Shown: positions 17,530 to 25,960 of the stretch, one piece after another
Layout: each line of letters begins with the position of its first letter
How positions within the stretch are numbered: position 1 is the stretch's first letter
Source of the DNA: Fodinibacter sp963695175
GTDB lineage: Bacteria; Actinomycetota; Actinomycetes; Actinomycetales; Dermatophilaceae
DNA length: 64,000 bases
NCBI GenBank assembly: GCA_963695175.1
Contig: CAVOGG010000002.1
Location: 372,001-436,000, forward strand
Direction: 5' to 3'
The notes under the pieces: model-generated
What the model was told of the DNA's origin: nothing
Databases searched by the model: none
The model's input: only the letters and a program-made list of their open reading frames with translations
Translations under genes and position numbers: made by a program

Positions 17530-18410
17530 GGGGTGTGGTCCGCCACGAAGCGGTCGCGACACCCGGTCATGCAGAACCAGTGGTCGACCCCGTCCACCAC
17601 GGCGTGAACGGTGTCGGGGCCGACCGTGACGGTCATCCCGCACACCGGGTCCACGGCCTGGGCCGGCGACGACGCCACCTGACCTTGAGGTGCGGCGACC
17701 AGTCCGTCGACCCGGATGCCGCGGACGATCGCGCCGACGATCGACAGGCCCACCTCGGGCGCGGTGCGCGCGCCGATGTCGAGCCCGACGTGCACATGCA
17801 CCCGTGCGGCCTCCGCCGGGGTCAGGTTGAGGCCGGCCAGCAGCGCCTCGCCGCGGGTGCGGCTGCAGACGACTCCGACGAACCCGGCTCCACCCTCGAG
17901 CGCCGCCCGGATCTCTCCGGCCTCGTCACCCCCGTGGCTGGACACGACCACGGCGGTCGCGGGTCGGGCAAGAGCCTCGCCCCGGTCGACGACGAACCCG
18001 AGCAGGCGCGCGACGTCGGCCACGGCATCGGCCACCGGTGAGGTGCCGACCACGTGCACGAGGGGCGGGGGCAGCAGCGGTTCGAGGTAGATCTCGAGCG
18101 CTCCGCCCGAGAGGCACGGGTTGACCACGATGCTCGCACCGGGCGACTCCGGGAACACGTCGTCACCGTCGGGCAGCACGCGCAGCAGCATGCTCTGCCC
18201 CGAGTCGAGGGCGTCGAGTGCCGCGGTCCGCACGGACCCGGCGGCGCAGTGCCCACCGACGAAGCCCTCGATGGAGCCGTCGGCCAGGATGATCGCCCGG
18301 TCGCCCGGCCGGGCCGAGCTCGGCTCCTGGGCCCGCACGACCGTGGCCTGCACGAAGGGAACGCCGGTCGTGCTGAGCTCGTCGATGCGGGCCGACAGGG
18401 CCGTGGTCAT
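17526..18410 (-). CDS. XdhC/CoxF-family maturation protein fused to a YHS domain
   Basis: 294 residues from ATG at 18410 with GAGGACACG just upstream. Residues about 5-75 form the XdhC/CoxI domain (VQATVVRAQEPSSARPGDRAIILADG, EGFVGGHCAAGSVRTAALDAL). The middle is an XdhC Rossmann domain (LVHVVGTSPVADAVADVARLLGFVVD). The last 45 residues are a YHS domain: VDPVCGMTVT through HWFCMTGCRDRF, with three cysteines suited to binding Cu or another metal. XdhC proteins deliver sulphurated molybdenum cofactor. The attached YHS module suggests metal handling for the Cu-S-Mo centre; that coupling is inference. It lies in the cox operon between coxL and the MobA-like gene. Confidence 0.85.
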   Translation of the reverse strand: MTTALSARIDELSTTGVPFVQATVVRAQEPSSARPGDRAIILADGSIEGFVGGHCAAGSVRTAALDALDSGQSMLLRVLPDGDDVFPESPGASIVVNPCLSGGALEIYLEPLLPPPLVHVVGTSPVADAVADVARLLGFVVDRGEALARPATAVVVSSHGGDEAGEIRAALEGGAGFVGVVCSRTRGEALLAGLNLTPAEAARVHVHVGLDIGARTAPEVGLSIVGAIVRGIRVDGLVAAPQGQVASSPAQAVDPVCGMTVTVGPDTVHAVVDGVDHWFCMTGCRDRFVADHTP

Positions 18411-18421
18411 CGTGTCCTCCG

Positions 18422-20842
18422 TCAGATCGGCGGGGTGGGTCGGCCCTGCATGGCGTCCCACACCCGCGACGGCGTCAGTGGCATGTCGGCGTGACGGACG
18501 CCGTACGGCTTGAGGGCGTCGACCACCGCGTTGACCACGGCCGGCGGCGAGCCGACGGTCGCGGACTCCCCGACGCCCTTGGCTCCGATCGGGTGGTGCG
18601 GCGATGGCGTCACCGTGTGGCCGGTCTCCCAGTGCGGCACCTCGAGCGCCGTCGGGATCAGGTAGTCCATCAGCGAGCCGCCGAGGCAGTTGCCGTCCTC
18701 GTCGAAGGCGATCATCTCCATCAGCGCCATGCCGACACCGTCGGTCAGCCCGCCGTGTACCTGGCCCTCGATGATCATCGGGTTGATCCGGGTGCCGCAG
18801 TCGTCGACGGCGATGAATCGGCGCACCTTGACCGCAGCCGTGCCGGGGTCGATGTCGACGACGCAGATGTAGGCACCGAACGGGTAGGTGAGGTTGGACG
18901 GGTTGTAGCAGATCTGGGCCTCCAGCCCACCCTCGAGCCCCTCGGGCAGGTCACCCGCGCCGTGCGCACGCATGGCGATGTCCTGGATGGTGACCGACCG
19001 GCTCGGGTCCCCCTTCACGTGGAAGGCGCCCTTCTGCCACTCCAGGTCGACCACCGACACCTCGAGCATCCCCGAGGCGATGATCTGTGCCTTGTCGCGC
19101 ACCTTGCGAGCCACCAGGGCGGCGGCCGCTCCGGACACCGGGGTCGACCTGCTGCCGTACGTCCCGAGACCGAAGGGCGTCTGGTCGGTGTCGCCGTTGA
19201 CCACCTGGATGTCGGCCGGCGGGATGCCGATCTCCTCCGCGACGATCTGCGCGAACGTGGTCTCGTGCCCCTGCCCCTGGCTCATGCAGGACAGCCGGAC
19301 CACGGCCTTGCCGGTCGGGTGCACCCGCAGCTCGGCGCCGTCGGCCATGCCCAGTCCGAGGATGTCCATGTCCTTGCGCGGCCCGGCGCCCACCGCCTCG
19401 GTGAAGAACGCGACGCCGATCCCCATCAGCTCACCACGGGCCCGCTTCTCGGCCTGCTCGGCACGCAGGTCGTCGTAGCCCGCCATCTCGAGCGCGAGGT
19501 CGAGCGCGCGTTCGTACTCGCCGGAGTCGTAGACCCACCCGGTCTTGCTCGTGTACGGGAACTGCTCGGGCCGGATGAGGTTCTTGCGCCGGAGCGCGAC
19601 GGGGTCCATCTCGAGGTCGTAGGCGAGGACGTCCACCATCCGCTCGACGAGGTAGACGGCCTCGGTGATCCGGAAGGAGCAGGCGTAGGCCACACCTCCC
19701 GGAGCCTTGTTCGTGTAGACCGCCGTCATGGAGCAGTACGCCGCCTCGATGTCGTAGCTGCCGGTGAAGACGCCGAAGAAGCCCGCGGGGTACTTGATCG
19801 GGGCTGCCGTGCCGTTGAACGCGCCGTGGTCGGCGATCACGTGCGTACGGATGGCGAGGATCTTGCCCTCCTTGGTCGCCGCGATCTCGCCGCGCATGAC
19901 GTAGTCGCGGGCGAAGCCGGTGGACACGAGGTTCTCGGAGCGGTCCTCCATCCACTTGACCGGCTTGCCGATCACCAGCGACGCGACGATCGCGCAGACG
20001 TAACCGGGGTAGATCGGCACCTTGTTGCCGAACCCGCCGCCGATGTCGGGCGCGATGACCCGGATCTTGTGCTCGGGCAACCCCGAGACCAGGGCGTACA
20101 CGGTGCGGTGGGCATGTGGCGCCTGGCTGGTCGTCCACAACGTGAGCTGGCCGCTGACCCGCTCGTAGTCCGCGACGCAGCCACAGGTCTCCATCGGGGC
20201 CGGGTGGACGCGCGGGTAGACGATGTCCTCGCTCACCACGACGTCGGCCCTGGCGAAGACCGCCTCGGTGGCGTCCTTGTCGCCGGTCTCCCAGTCGAAG
20301 CAGTGGTTGTCGGCCTTGCCCTCGAGGTCGGTGCGGATCACCGGGGCGTCCGGCGCGAGCGCCGTGCGGACGTCGACGACCGGCTTGAGGACGTCGTACT
20401 CGACGTCGATCAGCTCGAGGGCGTCGCGCGCGGAGTAGCGGTCCTCGGCCACCACGAAGGCGACCTCCTGGCCCTGGAAGCGCACCTTGTCGGTGGCCAG
20501 GACGGCCTGCACGTCGTTGGACAGGGTGGGCATCCAGGCCAGCCCCTGGGCGGCCAGGTCGGCACCGGTGATGACGGCCTTGACCTTGGGGTGGGCCTGG
20601 GCGGCGGACACGTCGATGCTGACGATGTTGGCGTGCGCCACCGGTGACCGGAGGATCGCGAGGTGCAGCATGCCCTTCAGCTGGATGTCGTCGACGTACC
20701 TGCCCATGCCCCGGATGAAGCGCGGGTCCTCCTTGCGCAGCATCCGGCCGTGGCCGACCGGGTGCTGGTCGTTGTCGGCCTTCTCGAGGTCCTCCTGGGT
20801 GGCGGCGACCCCGTCGTCGAGCCCGCGGTCCACAGTGGTCAT
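18422..20842 (-). CDS. coxL: Carbon monoxide dehydrogenase large subunit, form I
   Basis: 806 residues. Molybdenum hydroxylase large subunit that oxidises CO to CO2. The diagnostic form I active-site loop AYACSFR is at 385-391, putting the copper-binding cysteine at 388, the same number as in Oligotropha. The catalytic Glu is in GAKGVGESA (Glu759). Other cofactor motifs are IGGGFGNKVP near 267-276 and SQGQGHETTFAQI near 521-533. Form II enzymes have AYRGAGR instead, so true CO oxidation is supported. The start overlaps the end of coxS (ATGA). Confidence 0.95.
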   Translation of the reverse strand: MTTVDRGLDDGVAATQEDLEKADNDQHPVGHGRMLRKEDPRFIRGMGRYVDDIQLKGMLHLAILRSPVAHANIVSIDVSAAQAHPKVKAVITGADLAAQGLAWMPTLSNDVQAVLATDKVRFQGQEVAFVVAEDRYSARDALELIDVEYDVLKPVVDVRTALAPDAPVIRTDLEGKADNHCFDWETGDKDATEAVFARADVVVSEDIVYPRVHPAPMETCGCVADYERVSGQLTLWTTSQAPHAHRTVYALVSGLPEHKIRVIAPDIGGGFGNKVPIYPGYVCAIVASLVIGKPVKWMEDRSENLVSTGFARDYVMRGEIAATKEGKILAIRTHVIADHGAFNGTAAPIKYPAGFFGVFTGSYDIEAAYCSMTAVYTNKAPGGVAYACSFRITEAVYLVERMVDVLAYDLEMDPVALRRKNLIRPEQFPYTSKTGWVYDSGEYERALDLALEMAGYDDLRAEQAEKRARGELMGIGVAFFTEAVGAGPRKDMDILGLGMADGAELRVHPTGKAVVRLSCMSQGQGHETTFAQIVAEEIGIPPADIQVVNGDTDQTPFGLGTYGSRSTPVSGAAAALVARKVRDKAQIIASGMLEVSVVDLEWQKGAFHVKGDPSRSVTIQDIAMRAHGAGDLPEGLEGGLEAQICYNPSNLTYPFGAYICVVDIDPGTAAVKVRRFIAVDDCGTRINPMIIEGQVHGGLTDGVGMALMEMIAFDEDGNCLGGSLMDYLIPTALEVPHWETGHTVTPSPHHPIGAKGVGESATVGSPPAVVNAVVDALKPYGVRHADMPLTPSRVWDAMQGRPTPPI

Positions 20843-21345
20843 GACTCACTTCCTACGGTCTCGGCGGCGGCCTGTGCGTGCGCCGCTCGCTCGTGCTCGG
20901 CCGCCCACTGCACCGAGCGGACGATCGTGGTGTAGCCGGTGCACCGGCAGATCTGCCCCGAGATCGCCTCGCGGATGGTGTCCTCGCTCGGGTCCGGGTC
21001 GCGGTCGAGCAGGGCCCGGGTCGTCATCAGCATCCCGGGCGTGCAGAAGCCGCACTGCAGCCCGTGGCAGCGCATGAAGCCCTCCTGCACCGGGTCGAGC
21101 ACCCCGTCGGTCTCGAGGTCCTCCACCGTGCGGACCTCGCGGCCGCCGGCCATCGCCGCCAGGACGGTGCAGGTCTTGACCGGCTCCCCGTCCATCCAGG
21201 CGACGCACACGCCGCAGTTGCTGGTGTCGCAGCCCCAGTGCGTGCCGGTGAGCCCGAGCTCGTCGCGCAGGAAGTGGACGAGCAGCATCCGCCCCTCGAT
21301 CTCGCGCGTCACGGTCTCCCCGTTGACGCTCATCGTGACCTGCAT
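20839..21345 (-). CDS. coxS: Carbon monoxide dehydrogenase small (2Fe-2S) subunit
   Basis: 168 residues with two [2Fe-2S] clusters. The plant-ferredoxin-type cluster is held by Cys39, 44, 47 and 59 (GCDTSNCGVC...C), and the second by Cys98, 101, 133 and 135 (CGFC...CRC, the GQICRCTGY motif). It passes electrons from the molybdenum site of CoxL to the FAD of CoxM. Order M-S-L with 1-bp spacing to coxM and 4-bp overlap with coxL is the standard cox arrangement. The C-terminal 25 residues are Ala/Glu-rich. Confidence 0.95.
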   Translation of the reverse strand: MQVTMSVNGETVTREIEGRMLLVHFLRDELGLTGTHWGCDTSNCGVCVAWMDGEPVKTCTVLAAMAGGREVRTVEDLETDGVLDPVQEGFMRCHGLQCGFCTPGMLMTTRALLDRDPDPSEDTIREAISGQICRCTGYTTIVRSVQWAAEHERAAHAQAAAETVGSES

Positions 21346-21346
21346 G

Positions 21347-22267
21347 TCAGCCGTTCCTTCCGTCGCGGCCCTCAGGGCGGGGCTGGTCGCCGGCGACGCC
21401 GGCCCGGATGCGTTCGACGGCCGTGCGCAGCGTGCGGCGGGTGAGCTCGTCGGCGAGGTGCCGCTTGAAGTCGGCGCTGCCCCGGTTGTCGCTGGAGGGA
21501 GAGCAGCCCTCGGCAGCGAGGGCCCCCGCCCGCGCGTACAGCTCGTCGGAGGGAGCCTGGCCCCGCAGCACCTCGGAGATCGCGGGCATGCCGGTCGTGT
21601 TCGGACCGACAGCCGCGAGCCCGACCCGGGCGTCGGAGATGACGTCGCCGTCCATCCAGACCGCAGCCCCGGCGGACGTCACCGCCCAGTCGCCGGCCCG
21701 CCGCTCGACCTTGGCGTAGGCGCTGGAGCCGTTGGGCCGGACCGGGATCCGGATCTCGGTCAGCATCTCGTCGTGCTCGACGGCCGTCTCGTACGGCCCA
21801 CGGTGGAACTCCTCCATGGTGACCACGCGCTCGCCCGCGGCGTTGCGGATCACGCAGCTGGCGTCGAGGGCGGTGCACACGGCGGTCAGGTCCTCCGACG
21901 GGTCCGCCTGGCAGAGCGACCCGCCGATCGTGCCGCGGTTTCGCACCACGGGGTCGGCGATCACGGCCTCCGCGTCAGCGAAGATCGGGAAGAGCGCCGC
22001 GAGCTCGGGTGACTGCAGGAGCTCGCGGTGGCGCGTCATCGCGCCGATCCGGACCTCGGCCGCCCCCACCCGCACGTAGCCCAGCTCGTCGTGGAGGTCG
22101 TTGATGTCGATGACGTACTCGAGGTTGGCCAGCCGCAGCTTCATCATCGGCAGCAGGCTGTGACCCCCGGCGATCAGCCTGGCCTCGGAACCGAGGCGTT
22201 CGAGCAGCCCGATGGCGTGCTCCACGCTGGTGGCGCGTTCGTACTCGAAGGGGGCGGGGACCTGCAT
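21347..22267 (-). CDS. coxM: Carbon monoxide dehydrogenase medium (FAD) subunit
   Basis: 306 residues from ATG at 22267, with GGGAGG about eight bases upstream. The FAD-binding motifs of the xanthine oxidase medium subunit family are exact: AGGHS at 33-37 and TIGGS at 113-117, with PMMKLRLA in between. It transfers electrons onward to the respiratory chain. It is the first gene of the operon. The frame is open further upstream to 22342, but that part overlaps the promoter and the Crp-type palindrome, so it is excluded. Confidence 0.93.
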   Translation of the reverse strand: MQVPAPFEYERATSVEHAIGLLERLGSEARLIAGGHSLLPMMKLRLANLEYVIDINDLHDELGYVRVGAAEVRIGAMTRHRELLQSPELAALFPIFADAEAVIADPVVRNRGTIGGSLCQADPSEDLTAVCTALDASCVIRNAAGERVVTMEEFHRGPYETAVEHDEMLTEIRIPVRPNGSSAYAKVERRAGDWAVTSAGAAVWMDGDVISDARVGLAAVGPNTTGMPAISEVLRGQAPSDELYARAGALAAEGCSPSSDNRGSADFKRHLADELTRRTLRTAVERIRAGVAGDQPRPEGRDGRNG

Positions 22268-22288
22268 GAGCGACCTCCCAGGGACCAC

Positions 22289-22304
22289 TGTGACTCGGGT
22301 CACA
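22289..22304. promoter_or_regulatory. Perfect Crp/FNR-type palindrome before coxM
   Basis: TGTGACTCGGGTCACA is TGTGA-N6-TCACA with full 6-base arms, the classical Crp (GlxR in corynebacteria) consensus. Its centre is about 30 bases upstream of the coxM start codon. A TTGACG is found about 27 bases further upstream on the coding strand (22328-22333) and could be a -35 element. This suggests cAMP-linked control of CO oxidation. Whether it activates or represses depends on the unmapped start site. Confidence 0.6.
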
Positions 22305-22330
22305 TGACTCTCGCCCCCTGCCGGGCCGCC

Positions 22331-22358
22331 GTCAACGGCCACCTCAGCAAAGTGTTGA
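22331..22358 (-). repeat. 28-bp imperfect repeat, copy 1 (before coxM)
   Basis: Read on the plus strand this begins GTCAACGGCCACCTCAGC and ends TGTTGA. It matches 23 of 28 positions with the copy at 22983-23010 in the same orientation. This copy lies between the DUF5134 stop and coxM, contains the candidate -35 TTGAC on the minus strand, and encodes in the open coxM extension a peptide (QHFAEVAVDGGP) like that of copy 2 (QQNAEVTVDRGP). Confidence 0.55.
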
Positions 22359-22364
22359 TTTGGT

Positions 22365-23027
22365 TCAGACGAAGGCGGTCAGCATGTAGCCCATGGCGGC
22401 GGCCATCGCCACGTCACAGCACGCGGCCAGCCGGCCCGCCACCGTCGCACCCTCGCGGAACGTGCCGGCGAGGCGGATCACGAGGACCACGGCGAAGGCC
22501 GCGAGCAGGGCGATGACGAGCACCGTCGGCGGCGCCAGCGAGACCGTCACGGCGGGGGCGGCCTGGCCGTGGGATGCGGCGTGGGCCATCGGCATCGAGT
22601 GCGCCATCGCGGGCGCGGCCAACGGCGCGGCGGCGGAGGTCGTCGCCGCCGGCAGGAGCATCGCGGTCATCGCCGTGCAGCCCAGTCCGAGCCGGAGGTA
22701 CGCCGCGCGGGCGCCCGGGGACGAGACCCGAAGGACCGACCACCCGATGCCGACCGCGAAGACCGCCAGCGCGAGCAGGGCGGCCACTCGGGTGTAGGTG
22801 ACCACCAGCATCGCGGCCATCGCGACACCCATCACCGCGTGCCAACCGTCCAGGTCGAGGCGGTGGGCCGGGTCGCGTAGGACCGGGCGCAGCATCCGGG
22901 CGAGGCAGTACGTCACCACGACCGCCATGGCGGCGGCCAGCAGAGCGGCCATCGCCCGAGCATCGACCCGGCCGGGGCCGCGGTCAACGGTCACCTCAGC
23001 GTTTTGTTGAGGTGGCAACCGACGCAT
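22365..23027 (-). CDS. DUF5134-type integral membrane protein
   Basis: 220 residues from ATG at 23027, preceded by AAGGAG five bases upstream. About six hydrophobic segments are visible, including MAALLAAAMAVVVTYCLARML, WHAVMGVAMAAMLVVTY and TVLVIALLAAFAVVLVIRLAG. A Met/His-rich loop lies between segments (AMAHSMPMAHAASHGQ), which could hold copper or another soft metal. The pattern corresponds to the actinobacterial DUF5134 family of unknown function. The downstream neighbour is the cox operon on the same strand, but with its own promoter region. The 900-residue open frame further upstream is antisense noise. Confidence 0.7.
   Translation of the reverse strand: MRRLPPQQNAEVTVDRGPGRVDARAMAALLAAAMAVVVTYCLARMLRPVLRDPAHRLDLDGWHAVMGVAMAAMLVVTYTRVAALLALAVFAVGIGWSVLRVSSPGARAAYLRLGLGCTAMTAMLLPAATTSAAAPLAAPAMAHSMPMAHAASHGQAAPAVTVSLAPPTVLVIALLAAFAVVLVIRLAGTFREGATVAGRLAACCDVAMAAAMGYMLTAFV
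22983..23010 (-). repeat. 28-bp imperfect repeat, copy 2 (inside the DUF5134 start)
   Basis: Begins GTCAACGGTCACCTCAGC and ends TGTTGA on the plus strand; 23 of 28 bases match copy 1 at 22331. Here it encodes residues about 7-15 of the DUF5134 protein. CACCTCA at 22992-22998 and TGAGGTG at 23008-23014 also form a 7-bp inverted repeat, so this copy can fold. Confidence 0.55.
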
Positions 23028-23109
23028 CGCCACTCCTTCGCAGAGCGGGGAACCTGCCGGATCGGCGACGGGACGCGTGGCGACCAACGGGCTGACGTAG
23101 GTTGGCCGG

Positions 23110-24216
23110 ATGACGCGCTCGACGCGCTGGGTCATCGTCATCACCCTGTCGGCCGCACTGGCAATGGCACCCGTGGTGATTCGTGGCCTGCCCGTGTCCG
23201 GCGCCGAGGGCTCGGTGGTCGCCCTCCTCGAGCGGATGCGGGCCTCATCGTCCAGCCCGTACGCCGGGTACGTCGAGTCGACGGGCTCGCTCGCGCTGCC
23301 GGTCTCCGACCGGTTCGACGCCGTCGCCTCGCTGCTCGGCGGCCGCACCCAGCTGCGGGTCTGGTGGCGAGCGTCCGACGACTGGCGGGCGGACACGCTC
23401 AGCGCCACGGGGGAGCACAGCATCCGCACCTCTGCAGACGGAGTGTGGGCCTGGGACTTCGAGGGGAACCGGGTCACCCACAGTCGGCCCGTCCCCGGTG
23501 GCGAGGTGCGCCTGCCCCAGGATGCCGACGCCCTGCCACCCGCGCTCGCTGCCCGCATGCTCAGCGGTGCGCGTCCCGAGGAGATCTCGGCGCTGCCTTC
23601 CCGGCTCGTTGCCGGCCGCGCTGCCGACGGCCTGCGCCGACGACCGTCCGAACCACTGTCGAGCATCGCCCGCATCGACGTGTGGGCCGATCGGGAGTCC
23701 GGGGTCCCCGTTCTCGTGGAGGTCTTCGGCAAGACGCCCGGTGTCGCGTCACTGTCCACCACCTTCCTCGACTTCACTGCCACGAAGCCGTCGGCGCAGG
23801 ACACGGAGTTCAAGCCACCCCCCGGCTCACGCCTCGGCACCAGCCGCCGCACCGACGTGGTCGATATCGTGCGTCGGTTCTCTCCAGCCACCCCTCCGGA
23901 CACCCTGCTCGGGATGCCGCGGACGGCCTCACCGGCAGGCCTCGACGCCTTCGGGCAGTACGGCCGCGGCGTGACCCAGGTGATCGCGGCCGCGCTGCCA
24001 CGGCGCTTGGCTCGGTCGCTGACCTCGCAGCTGAAGGCTTCGCCCGGCGTCACTGCCCTCCCTGAAGGCCTGATGGTCGCCGTCGGCCCGGTCGGCCTGC
24101 TGCTCACCGACCCGGGGCCGGGCGGTGAGGACTGGCTCGTCGCCGGGACCCTCACCCCCGAGGGGCTCGCCCGCGCCGCGACCGAGCTGACGACCACCCC
24201 GGGGGGCGCCGGGTGA
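23110..24216 (+). CDS. Secreted LolA/RseB-like protein preceding an ABC exporter
   Basis: 368 residues with an N-terminal signal or anchor segment (MTRSTRWVIVITLSAALAMAPVVI). The rest resembles the LolA/RseB half-barrel family of actinobacteria: SSSPYAGYVESTGSLALP, LRVWWRASDDWRADTLSATGEHSIRTSADGVWAWDFE, then a C-terminal domain with GLDAFGQYGRGVTQVIAAALP. It probably acts outside the membrane, sensing or carrying a hydrophobic molecule. Its stop overlaps the ABC ATPase start (GTGA), so it forms an operon with a two-component transporter. Ligand unknown. Confidence 0.75.
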   Translation: MTRSTRWVIVITLSAALAMAPVVIRGLPVSGAEGSVVALLERMRASSSSPYAGYVESTGSLALPVSDRFDAVASLLGGRTQLRVWWRASDDWRADTLSATGEHSIRTSADGVWAWDFEGNRVTHSRPVPGGEVRLPQDADALPPALAARMLSGARPEEISALPSRLVAGRAADGLRRRPSEPLSSIARIDVWADRESGVPVLVEVFGKTPGVASLSTTFLDFTATKPSAQDTEFKPPPGSRLGTSRRTDVVDIVRRFSPATPPDTLLGMPRTASPAGLDAFGQYGRGVTQVIAAALPRRLARSLTSQLKASPGVTALPEGLMVAVGPVGLLLTDPGPGGEDWLVAGTLTPEGLARAATELTTTPGGAG

Positions 24217-25139
24217 TCCGCACCGAGGGCCTGACCAAGCGGTTCGGGGCCGTGACCGCTGTCGACGGGGTCGCCCTCGACGTGGCCGAGGGCGACATCT
24301 ACGGGTTCCTCGGGGCGAACGGGTCCGGCAAGACCACCACCATTCGATGCGTGCTCGGCCTGGTCCTCGCGACATCGGGATCCATCGAGGTGCTCGGCCA
24401 GCCGATGCCTCGTTCCGGTGCACAGGTCCTGCACCGGGTGGGCACCCTCGTCGAGGGCCCCGCGGCATACGGTCACCTGTCGGGGGGCGCCAACCTCCGC
24501 CTCCACGACGCCAGCGGCCACTTTCCGCGAGGCGCCAACGGCGGCGGGCGACGTGACCGCGGTCGCCGGGTGCGCGAGGTCCTCGACGTCGTAGGCCTTG
24601 GTGCGGTGGGACGGCGACCCGTGTCGGCCTACTCCTTGGGCATGCGTCAACGGCTCGGGCTGGCCGCGGCGCTGCTGCGCCAACCCGAGCTGCTCGTCCT
24701 CGACGAACCGACGAACGGGCTTGACCCGCAAGGGATTCGCGAGATCCGGGAACTGCTGCGGCAGCTGCACGACGACGGAACCACCATCTTCCTCTCGAGC
24801 CATCTGCTGGCCGAGGTCGACCAGCTCTGCACCAAGGTCGGACTGCTCGACCGCGGCCGGCTCGTGCTCCAGGAGGACCTCGCGGCGCTGCGCGCCCCGA
24901 CCGGGCGGACGGTCGTCGAGACCTCGGATGTGGAGCAGGCGCTGGGCGCCCTCGACGGCACCGTCGAGCACCGCGATGGTGAGCGTCTCCTCGTCCGGGC
25001 CGCCGACCCAGCCGAGCTCAACCGCCACCTGGTGCAGGCGGGGGTCCGGGTTCGCTCGCTGGGCGCCGAGCGACGCACCCTGGAGGACGTCATCGCCGAG
25101 CACACCAGCGCCCGTGGCCCGAAGGAGGTGCCGCGCTGA
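24213..25139 (+). CDS. ABC transporter ATP-binding protein
   Basis: 308 residues from GTG. Walker A GANGSGKTTTIR near 35-46, ABC signature YSLGMRQRLGLA (in place of LSGGMRQR), Walker B LLVLDEPTNGLDPQG, H-loop TIFLSSHLLAEV. A C-terminal extension after about residue 220 is typical of the DrrA/CcmA-type export ATPases. It is translationally coupled on both sides, to the secreted LolA-like protein and to the permease. A basic loop at about 103-120 (FPRGANGGGRRDRGRRVRE) is unusual for the helical domain. The substrate is unknown. Confidence 0.9.
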   Translation: MIRTEGLTKRFGAVTAVDGVALDVAEGDIYGFLGANGSGKTTTIRCVLGLVLATSGSIEVLGQPMPRSGAQVLHRVGTLVEGPAAYGHLSGGANLRLHDASGHFPRGANGGGRRDRGRRVREVLDVVGLGAVGRRPVSAYSLGMRQRLGLAAALLRQPELLVLDEPTNGLDPQGIREIRELLRQLHDDGTTIFLSSHLLAEVDQLCTKVGLLDRGRLVLQEDLAALRAPTGRTVVETSDVEQALGALDGTVEHRDGERLLVRAADPAELNRHLVQAGVRVRSLGAERRTLEDVIAEHTSARGPKEVPR

Positions 25140-25951
25140 TGCTGGTGGAGCTGCGCAAGCTGTTCGGGCGACGCAGGACGTGGCTCGCCGTCGGGCTGCT
25201 CAACCTGCTGCCGACCATCGTCGCGGGGCTCCTGGCCTGGACGGGTATCGCTCCACGCCCGGGCCAGGGGCCGGCGTTCCTGTCCGCGGTCACGGCCAAC
25301 GGCTCGCTGTTCGGCATCGCCGCACTGGCGATCGTGCTGCCGTTGTTCCTGCCGGTCGCGGTCGCGGTGGCCGCGGGAGACGCCGTGGCCGGTGAGGCCC
25401 AGGCAGGGACGCTCCGGTACCTGCTGGTCCGGCCCGTGGGCCGGACCAGGTTGCTCGTGCGGAAGCTCGTCTCGGTGTCGGTGTTCGTCGTGGTCGCCGT
25501 CGTGAGTGTCGCGTTGGTCGGCTTCTTCGTCGGACGGCTCCTGCTCGGCAACGCCCCGATCTCGCAGGCCATGGTGAGCGTGTCGGGGTCGGTGCTGTCA
25601 CCGGTGCAGGTCGGCTGGCGCACCGTCATGGCCATCGCCTTCGTGACCGTGTCCATGCTCGCCGTGGTCGCCATGGGACTGTGCCTGTCGACGATGACCG
25701 ATGCCCCGCAGTCCGCCAGCCTGGGCACCCTGGCCTTCCTGATCGGGTCGTCCCTGCTGTTGACACTGGATGCCGCGCGCCCGCTGCAGCCGTACCTGCC
25801 GACCCGCTACTGGCTGTCCTTCGTCGACTTCTACCGTGACCCCATCCTCTGGAGCAACATCGAGCGCGGGGTGGGTTTGCAGGCGGTCTACGTCCTGGTC
25901 CTGCTCGGCGCTGCGTGGGCGAACTTCAGCACGAAGGACATCACCAGCTGA
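25139..25951 (+). CDS. ABC-2 type transporter permease
   Basis: 270 residues with about six membrane segments, for example NGSLFGIAALAIVLPLFLPVAVAVAAGDAV, LVSVSVFVVVAVVSVALVGFFVG and MAIAFVTVSMLAVVAMGLCLS. AGEAQAGTLRYLLVRPVGRTRLLVRKL after the second segment is the hallmark loop of ABC-2 permeases (NosY/EcsB-like). The start overlaps the ATPase stop as TGATG. Together with the preceding genes it forms an export system of unknown substrate. Confidence 0.9.
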   Translation: MLVELRKLFGRRRTWLAVGLLNLLPTIVAGLLAWTGIAPRPGQGPAFLSAVTANGSLFGIAALAIVLPLFLPVAVAVAAGDAVAGEAQAGTLRYLLVRPVGRTRLLVRKLVSVSVFVVVAVVSVALVGFFVGRLLLGNAPISQAMVSVSGSVLSPVQVGWRTVMAIAFVTVSMLAVVAMGLCLSTMTDAPQSASLGTLAFLIGSSLLLTLDAARPLQPYLPTRYWLSFVDFYRDPILWSNIERGVGLQAVYVLVLLGAAWANFSTKDITS

Positions 25952-25960
25952 CGGGTGGTG

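Noticed and set aside
22365..25103. 912-residue frame that continues upstream of the DUF5134 protein
   Set aside because: Everything beyond the ATG at 23027 is antisense to the LolA-like and ABC genes and lacks coding character.
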